From contig OU612072.1 in assembly GCA_914767715.1 (NCBI GenBank), forward strand, positions 8,122,001 through 8,186,000: 64,000 bases of DNA, given 5' to 3'. Below are positions 57,201-64,000 of the stretch, one piece after another. Each line of letters opens with the position of its first letter. Positions within the stretch are counted from its first letter, which is position 1. The notes under the pieces are model-generated. The model saw only the letters and a program-made list of their open reading frames with translations. It did no database searches and was not told the origin of the DNA. Source of the DNA: Membranipora membranacea. Taxonomy: Eukaryota; Bryozoa; Gymnolaemata; Cheilostomatida; Membraniporidae. The translations under genes and the position numbers were made by a program.

Positions 57201-59420
57201 TACTAACATTCAATATATTTCACTAGACAGGTATAATTTGGACATGTGTAAAACCTACTGAACTCCATTTTTTTCTTTCACAGGGGTCACAGTTTGATCC
57301 GAACCAAAAACCTCCGTTGAATGTACAATAAAAAGTTTGGGTACCTGAATTGTGGCTCCTTATTGGTTGATTAGATGGCTTTTTAAATTTAAACACTATC
57401 ATTTAGCCTGCAAAATGAGGTCCTAAAATTCTCTGAATATGCAAATAATGCCAACAGATCACAACAGTAACCATGATACACATCCTTGAATGAAGTTGTC
57501 ACAGACTGTTACGGATATTTTCATTACAGCTTTACGAGGAGATCGAGTCTATTTGTGACACCGATGAGCTGGAAATCGATCAAATCCAGCAGCTAAAATT
57601 CTTGGACTGCTGCATCAATGAAACCCTCAGATTATACCCTGTGGCAATCAGGTACTCAGTCTATTCTATTTCTGATTTTTTAAACTGAATAATGAATCGT
57701 TTGCATTTTGGCACTTGTGACATAATCTGTTTGCTCATCGATCTATTGGCATCCGCCGCCTAGAGTTTTATGACTGTATCCTCTTAAAATCACAGGTAGA
57801 CCCGTCTGATGAAACCATACACTTAATAATAACCTTAGACAGGACACCATATACAGCTGAAGTGAGGCACTTAATTGTGGGCGTGAATCGACATTGAAAG
57901 GTATAGCAGCATTGGTGTTATCATTGATTTACAGTCCACAAATCAGGTTTTTTTTTCATAACTTGATCAATTTTGACCGGATTTTGAGTTTGAAAATTAA
58001 TTTACAATCAGCAGCAGCATCTTGCCATCAGGTTGATGGTATTTCTTCTTCACAAAATTCTTTTTGCCTTAAATTTGTTTCAAACTGTTGATGACAAGCT
58101 GCTAAATCTATTGTTATTTTCAAACTCAAAATCCGATCAAAATTGATCGAGTTATCAACAAAAAACCTGGTATATGAGCTGCAAGTCAATGATAACACCA
58201 ATGCTACTACACCTTCCAATATCGTTAGGTCGGCCATCATCTAAATGCATCAGTGTCCCAATGTTGATGTTCCATATAGTGTCCTGTCTAGCATTCTTAT
58301 TAAGTCTATGGAAGTAGCATTCCTTGACATGACCGAAAACCTCAAATCAGATTTGATTATAGGAGTCGTCTACTCATTTACAAATAATTGTGGAAATCCT
58401 TTGCTGTCATCCTAAAGTCAATTAACTAGGTAATCTATTTCTTTTATCATTGGTTTATCATCATGTTGACATATTGACGTTCTAGATTTGACAGAGAGGC
58501 CACCAAAGATGTTACAATTCAAGGAATACCCATAAAGAAGGGAAGCGCAGTGACTGTCAGCCCCTGGGTCGTACACAGAGACCCTGAATACTGGCCAAAT
58601 CCTCTCGAATTTGACCCTGACAGGTGAGTCAAGTCCATAAGATATAAAAAAGGGTGTTAGATTGGTCATTGCATGCTCCTGCCTATCCGTTACTAAGATA
58701 GCCACTGTATCTTTATATCTATTGTCCAGTCTCATGCTTGTCACTTGTCATCCTCTACTTTATGACAGGTCTCTTCTATTCATTTTAGCAGGTTGCAACA
58801 TCATGGCTAGTATGGCAAAGATTTGGCACTTTTTAGACATTTTATTGTTCACGTCACAGGATATTTTTGACAAAAAGTCAAACCCTGCCCCTGCTTAAAC
58901 AAGGAGTAACTTATTGATTTAATGATAAACTTATTCATCTGGTGGTCTTTACAATCTTTGATGCTGGTTATATTTTAGATTTCTGCCTGAGAATAGTGTC
59001 GACAGGCCATCCAGTGCCTTTCTCCCCTTCGGTCTGGGTAACAGGGCGTGTATTGGTAACCGTCTAGCTTTACTGGAAATGAAGGTTGCTGTTATCCAAA
59101 CGTTGAAGAAATACAGAATTGATAAGTGCGAAGAAACCATTGTGAGTATTGAGATGTATCTATATATGCATTGGGCAATAAGTAGATAATTTATGAGTGA
59201 GTTATTAGAAAACCGTTGCTGCCTAATCGCACACAAAGTAAATAATTTTTCAGCTGTTGTAACCTAAGTCTTGCTACTTAGCCTTGCTTCTTAGCCATTG
59301 TCATCAGTTTACCACCGTTTCTTGTTTTCATTTCAGTCGAGACCAGTTAAGTGGCAAGCCACAGCTAGCGTTACTCCTGAGAGGCCAATCGTTGTCAAAT
59401 TTGTGGCAAGGAGTGAATAA
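51265..59420 (+). CDS. Cytochrome P450, CYP3-clan type (520 aa, 12 exons)
   Basis: Haem-thiolate monooxygenase, expected on the ER membrane. Exons: 51265-51335, 51535-51631, 52463-52515, 52865-53075, 54224-54306, 55363-55541, 56353-56589, 56937-57061, 57530-57651, 58486-58623, 58979-59141, 59337-59420. All have GT-AG borders and the phases close to 521 codons with no stop. Landmarks: hydrophobic N-terminal anchor (WALLGTTASVLGYW), GIPGPKAYPLVGT hinge, WKYVRSSLSPTFTQGKLKK (C helix, about 128-146), I-helix AGFQTTAD (327-334), ExxR as ETLR (383-386), FDPDRFLPE, and the haem loop FLPFGLGNRACIGNRLA with Cys463. WxxxRxxLSPxFTxGKLKxM and the overall order are CYP3-clan-like (thromboxane synthase/CYP3A relatives). 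AATAAA at 59456. Introns carry two copies of one repeat, a SINE and a MITE. Substrate unknown. Confidence 0.92.
51905..52140. repeat. Dispersed repeat in P450 intron 2
   Basis: Matches 55585-55835 in order: GGAGGCAGAGAG, AACACTAT..TGAATAATCC, GGATTTCCATTTGCTA.TTAC, GGAGGAGC.TACAGCA, GATG.TT.GGA, TACAGCCCTG. Around 70% identity. No coding. Confidence 0.65.
53290..53525 (-). mobile_element. tRNA-derived SINE (family V) in P450 intron 4
   Basis: Minus strand: AGGAGGTAGCTCGGTTGGTT, AGAGCGCCG (A box), then GTGGGTTCGAATCCCAC (perfect B box), then a non-tRNA body (GACCCCCAGGTGTGCTCC, GCAGCCTAGCCCCTAAGG). Better preserved than the copy at 33080-33303. Confidence 0.8.
55585..55835. repeat. Dispersed repeat in P450 intron 6
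   Basis: Second copy of the repeat at 51905-52140, followed by a poly-G run at about 55840. Confidence 0.65.
57816..58310. mobile_element. Foldback MITE with P-like ends in P450 intron 9 (495 bp)
   Basis: Left end CATACACTTAATAATAACCT then TAGACAGGACACCATATACAGC; the right end inverted reads CATAGACTTAATAAGAATGC then TAGACAGGACACTATATGG. The inner parts also pair (ATTGATCAATT/GAGTTATCAAC...TTTTCAAACTCAAAATCCG), making a near-complete hairpin. The left end shares CTTAGACAGG...CAGCTGAAGTGAGGC with the P-like element at 41832. Flanks GATGAAAC and GAAGTAGC match at only five of eight positions, so the duplication is eroded. Confidence 0.75.
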
Positions 59421-59455
59421 TTCTACCAAGTTGAATCACTAGGAATAGCCTGTGA

Positions 59456-59461
59456 AATAAA
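59456..59461 (+). promoter_or_regulatory. AATAAA polyadenylation signal of the P450
   Basis: AATAAA 35 bases after the P450 stop codon. Confidence 0.7.
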
Positions 59462-61119
59462 ACTATGGTCGAAGGTAGAGGTGGTGATCTTTCTTCATGA
59501 ACATGGCTTAGAAACTCAAAACATTCCTTATATGATACAATGAGTCGAGTAGTATGCACTTTTTATTCTTTAGCTCATCATTTTTCCTTTATTACTGATA
59601 TTACTTGTTACCCCTTGATATGAAAGTGGACAACTCCCAATAATGCACAGTGTTTCTGTGATTTCTATTGTTTTATTTATTTTCATTCTCACATGTTTTT
59701 ATACCCTTACAACGATCTACAAAACTTCTGCCTGCGCTATTTAAACTAATAATCAAATATATATAATATACGTAAACAAAACTAAATCTTGCATTTTTTA
59801 ATCGACAGAACATTTTTGGATTGCCCTGTGGGTAGGTACTCAGCTTCATTCAATAGGACCAGTGCCGATCCATTTCATCAATATGTCTCAAACGGCTTTA
59901 GTGAAGTACGTGTACATGTGCTGCCAAATGTATTAGGTTCTTATGGTGTCAAAGGCGGCTTTCACTCAGTTGATGAAGTTGAGCAGCAACAATACAATTT
60001 AGACGGTCATCATGAATTGCAGATATCTTCATGACTACACAGAAATAGGGTGAAGGGGCATTTATATAGGTTTCATATTATGATCGTAGATAAGGTTTGA
60101 ACGAACAAGCTTTGAAGTTGGTGATTTTTTTGTGATCCGCTCTTCAGAGCCAACTCTGTTTATGGTCAACAATCATATACAAATTTTAGTGCAATATTTC
60201 CGAAACATGCCAAATATTTAAAATTTTGATCATACAACCATCAGCATTTGCTGTTATAAAATCCTCTAAATTCATTGTCCCGGGCTTAAATACTGTGTTT
60301 TGACCCTGCATGGTGTACAGAATGCAGAGCTATAATTGCTCGTTGGATATGACTATTGTTTGTGGACATATTTATAAAAATACTAGAGATGAACAAATAA
60401 TAATATGTTGACAATATATATGTTGTATTGAACTTTATACAAGAGAAAAAATCAGCGGCACCACTGCCTTACATGAGAAAAGGGATTGCAACTCCCAAAA
60501 GATTATTTGTATTTTTTAAACTTTCATTTAGTTAGGGATAAAATGAGATCAATCTTTAGCCATTGCTCAAGGCATATGATGTGTAATATGTTATAAGATT
60601 GTACACTGACAACACAATACAATCGTATAACACAACTCCTAATGTGCCTCAAAAAATGGCTAAATCCCAAATCTCTTCGTCTATACAAATATGAATTTAT
60701 CATCGTCAAAATGTCCCACAAATAAACTGCTACATATTTTTCTCAAACCATTGACTAAGACATAATATTGCTATGAGAAGGGAGATACTTTCGTCTCTCC
60801 ACAAGATAAAAATATAACAGAAAAGTTAGAACTAAATATACAGAGATGTAAATTTGAAGATGAGGTTATTTACAATGTCTTATAGCTGTTTAAAGAGAAA
60901 TGTTCTCGTAACGTAATCACACAATCCTTGCGCATTCAAAAGATTCGGAGATATAAGGTGTGTACATTACGAGTTAATAAGCGAATACACTCATCCACAA
61001 TCATTCACCTTTTTCTGTCCGCCTTGTAATGTACTGTTGTGTATTGAAGGTAGCCTAACTTAGTAGCCTACAAAATAAAACAGTATAACTTAACAACCAA
61101 TCAAGAAGGTCACAGCTAA
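59462..61119. other. No gene recognised
   Basis: A plus frame at about 59810-60034 after an AG (taatcgacag) reads TFLDCPVGRYSASFNRTS and VLPNVLGSYGVKGGFHSV, ending TGA. I recognise no family and no partner exon. The rest is AT-rich. Confidence 0.35.
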
Positions 61120-61712
61120 ATGAACTACATGGTGTCCAATGGTGATATAATAAAACATAAAAAGCACACTGTGCAATCCATAGTGACTACTGCATCTCAA
61201 CGCATGTATATTGTGAAAAATTTTGTATACTATAGCTCAAAGCCCCTTTCTCATATGTTATTCAAGAGTTTTATTGTATCCCTAATCACTTACTGTCTCC
61301 CCATACTTTTTACAAGCATCCATGCAAGCGACAAGAAGTCCTTCCGCAAAATATTTAAAGATGCCGCCAAGTTAGGGATTGAGCACCCCGATATAGATGC
61401 TCTGGTGGCCAACCAGATCAAGACACTTGGACTACGGTACATACACGATGAAGAGCACGTTATCAATGACTTTCTAACTAAATGCCCCTCAGGTCGCTAT
61501 CGCACCGTTAAATATCGGGGTACATGGGGTAGAGACAGCTTTTTAAGACATCTCATACATACACTTAATAATATACTATTCTAAAAAAAACTTTTTATAC
61601 AACAGAGATCTGATTTTTTCCATGTTTTTCTTTCTTGTCAGTATTAACAACGTATTTCGTGACAAATTTTTGTCTATGATAGTAATAAATCCATCCATCC
61701 AAATCCATCCAC
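61120..61712 (+). mobile_element. LINE 3' end, same family as 15045-16148
   Basis: A 154-codon frame matches the C-terminal third of the 15045 element: MLFKSFIVSLITYCLPILF, LGLRYIHDEEHVINDFL, TKCPSGRYRTVKYRG, LRHLIHTLNNILF. It is heavily 5' truncated, and after about 100 bases of 3' UTR ends in AATAAATCCATCCATCC-type repeats (about 61684-61712). The frame is intact, so the copy is not very old. Confidence 0.85.
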
Positions 61713-61775
61713 ACTAATCCAAAGATTAGGCACCTGCATTCCAGAGACTCGGGGGTTAAAAAACATAAAACTCAA

Positions 61776-63900
61776 CTAACCAGATCCCCCTCCATAAGAG
61801 TTATATCCACCACTGTTGTGGCTGTTACCGTATCCCCCCTGATTCCATGAGCTACTTCCACCACTCTGTCCTCCGCTACTACCCCAGCTTTGTTGTCTGT
61901 AATAAGAAGTATCATTCAGTGATACATACAATCACCAACAGCATTATAAATAAGTAATCTCTGTCGGCAATATAGATAGACCATAGTACATTGGATTTAA
62001 AAGCCAGACAGTTAAGACAATGTTTTTTCAATGACAAATTCTTAGTACAACTTATCAATTTAAAATTAAGATCATCAGTTCCATTCTCTTCCAGTAAAAC
62101 GGGTCATTTGATGATGCTAACAGACATATAATGCTAGAGAAGACTTACCCGTAGCTCTGGTTGCTTCCATATCCTTGATTACCGTACCCCTGATTATAAT
62201 TACCCCAGCTACTCTGGTTACCGTATCCCTGTCCCCACGATCCCTGCTGATTACCCCAGCCTATAAATAACACAATAATTATCAGTAAGTATTCAACTTC
62301 AGATCAGCAACTTTGTTTGGTTCGCCTAAAACATATCATTATCACGGAATTTTATCGGAATTGTTTATATTTTTATCAAGTCCACGTGTTATTACAGGTA
62401 TGTATGTATGTATGTATATTGTATTGTTATCAATACTTGATAAAATTCATTGTTGTTTTGCTCTGTGATGCCAAAAAAATATAAAATAAATTATAAATAA
62501 AAAATATTAAAAAGCATCTATAAAACGTCTAACTTATAAGATGGAATTAAGCAGCCGAGCACACTCTGTTCGGACACAGTTTTTACGAATGTTTACTCGC
62601 TGCTTGGGAATACATAATCTACCAGAGTGTAGTCTCACTAGCTCGATTGGTGGATCGAGGCTAGTATAGGTACGCAGACATTTACTTTTAAAATGTTCCT
62701 GGTACAGCTCATCGAGGCTCTTACATTTGAGCTTTTTATTACACGTCATGACATAAGGTTAGCTCATGCTTTCAATTTGCTACTACTTAAAATGGCGGTA
62801 CGAAAATTATAGCGTAGCCAACGATCTTCATTGGTCAAAGAATACCACAAGTCTGGTAGCTGCTTTGTTCTACATGATTGATAAAATAGCAAAATGTTTA
62901 AACAGGACAAGATGATTGCAGCTATATAACATACCTTGGTTACCCCAGCCTTGGTTATTCCAGCCACCCTGTCCATATCCTCCTTGTCCACCCCACGAGT
63001 TTCCCCCTCCGTAACCCTTATTGTAGCTACCTCCGCTCCTGTAACCACCGCCTCCCTACAATCATTGCGATATCGGTAATGAGACCATCTTAATTATCAT
63101 GTTCATCAACAAAACCAACAAGCACTTGGTAAAAAATGAGTCAAATAATTGCATATAAGTCATATAAAAAGTATTTAGCATAGTCAATTTTACTTCATAT
63201 ACCTGGTACTGTAACAGAAGTGGACCAAAAACAAATAATGGGGGCATAAGTTTGAATGACAAGTGATAGCTACATTCTGTATCAGACACAATACTATTCA
63301 ATATAGGGATAGTAGTATAAGTAGAATTGAAGTATAGAGAGGACACATACTCTATTATTGTATCCACCACTGTTGTAACCTCCATAACCCCCTCCTCTTC
63401 TGTTATCATATCCACCTCTGCTCTGATAACCTCCACCGCTACCTCCGTATCTGTTGTAGCCTACAAAACATCAACAATACACATAGGAGTATGAGTGTAT
63501 ATAGAGTGAGTGATACAGCTCTGATGCACTTATGGTCCTACTATGATGTGAAAAATGCTGGAAGTTATTTCAGATAGTTGTCCTAACTTCTTGAATCAAG
63601 TAAAACGAGCCTTCATATTGGTGACTCAGTAACTTGACATCGGCATATTGCTTCTATCATATTCACATTGCATTCATTAAATACGGATGTATGATAGACT
63701 ACCTGCCCAGTCTCAGAATGGCTCGATATTTGTCACTGAGAGGGTAAGAGAATAATAAATAAATAACACTTTATTATTTACACATGTCCTGTCAAATTGT
63801 GTGCACTTACCTCCTCCGCCGCCTCCTCTGTTATTATAACCACCGTCTCTTCTATCTCTGTAACCTCCGTCTCTGTTATCTCTCCATCCTCCTTGTCTCT
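61776..63900 (-). CDS. Gly/RGG-YG-rich RNA-binding protein, C-terminal exons (partial)
   Basis: Minus-strand exons 63811-63900, 63351-63460, 62935-63055, 62149-62260, 61776-61896 (stop TAG 61776-61778), all with GT-AG borders and consistent phases. The encoded 180 or so residues are low complexity: RDNRDGGYRDRRDGGYNNR, RYGGSGGGYQSRGGYDNRR, SWGGQGGYGQGGWNNQGWG, QGYGNQSSWGNYNQGYGNQG, and a Ser/Gly tail ending YNSYGGGSG. RGG/RDR repeats give way to GW/GY/NQ repeats, the layout of hnRNP A/B, hnRNP U or FUS-type C-terminal domains that bind RNA and drive condensates. RRM or other folded domains would be in exons right of the window, so the exact family is undecided. It converges on the LINE at 61120-61712. 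Confidence 0.8.
62400..62420. repeat. (ATGT)n microsatellite
   Basis: Four to five ATGT repeats in an intron of the Gly-rich gene. Confidence 0.8.
62534..62749 (-). mobile_element. Possible LINE C-terminal remnant in an intron
   Basis: A 71-codon minus frame has KSLDELYQEHFKSKCLRTY and a tail RKNCVRTECARLLNSIL. The order (helical stretch, then R-T-x-x-A-R-x-L-N-S) loosely resembles the end of LINE reverse transcriptases. Weak. Confidence 0.25.
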
Positions 63901-63940
63901 CTATATAACACCAATATAAGATACATATAGAATAACAACA

Positions 63941-63960
63941 TATATATATATATATATATA
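63941..63960. repeat. (TA)n microsatellite
   Basis: TA run just upstream (minus-strand sense) of the last visible exon of the Gly-rich gene. Confidence 0.85.
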
Positions 63961-64000
63961 GATGTTAGATATACGCGGAGGAAATAAATGTTTATAATAA

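Noticed and set aside
58418-58744. Minus-strand 108-codon ORF
   Set aside because: Antisense shadow of P450 exon 10.
1-64000. CRISPR arrays, bacterial operons or plasmid features
   Set aside because: Nothing of the kind; introns, SINEs, LINEs and polyadenylation signals show eukaryotic nuclear DNA.

Overview
The window is nuclear DNA of an invertebrate animal. The genes are interrupted by GT-AG introns, there are AATAAA signals and TATA-type sequences, several LINE families, tRNA-derived SINEs, DNA transposons with target-site duplications, and genes typical of animals (CYP3-clan cytochrome P450, animal-type lipoxygenase, Gly/RGG-rich RNA-binding protein, THAP domain). The sequence is AT-rich. 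A sponge or another early-branching marine animal would fit, but nothing I can see settles the phylum.

Layout. 1-4.8 kb: a TTAA-flanked MITE (245-621), a possible terminal exon (1812-2071) and a composite satellite array (about 2.21-3.56 kb). 4.8-9.3 kb, minus strand: four exons of a lipoxygenase, whose large intron carries a damaged LINE (5.3-7.3 kb) and a foldback element (7.6-8.2 kb). 11.8-13.5 kb, minus strand: four cleanly splicing exons of a DUF4218-type protein related to CACTA/EnSpm transposons. 14-16.2 kb: LINE remains, one with an intact YADD and a (CAAT)n tail. 17-19 kb: dispersed and tandem repeats.

20-34.3 kb is the most unusual stretch. It is a cluster of small secreted cysteine-rich proteins on the plus strand. 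They share a signal-peptide exon, then an exon with three cysteines (CPPxxxC...C), then an exon opening L-(A/E)-D-G-T with three more cysteines. All junctions are phase 0 and 16 residues always separate Cys3 from Cys4. Two genes (A, B) form one subfamily and two (C1, C2) another. Orphan exons, a lost start codon and a MITE inserted exactly at a stop codon show active birth and death. I could not assign a known family; a distant antistasin-like resemblance is only inference.

37-47 kb is repeat-rich: tRNA-derived SINEs, a complete P-superfamily-like element (41832-44313, 8-bp target duplication TGCAAAAC, long inverted repeats, THAP domain kept but catalytic core deleted), and a repeat family whose 5' end matches the 5' end of U2 snRNA. 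48-49.5 kb is a decayed LINE. 51.3-59.4 kb is a complete 12-exon cytochrome P450 (520 aa) with SINE and MITE insertions in its introns. 61.1-61.7 kb is a LINE 3' end. 61.8-63.9 kb, minus strand, holds the last five exons of a Gly/RGG-rich RNA-binding protein that continues past the right edge.

No operon-like logic links these genes. The clearest functional unit is the secreted cysteine-rich array.
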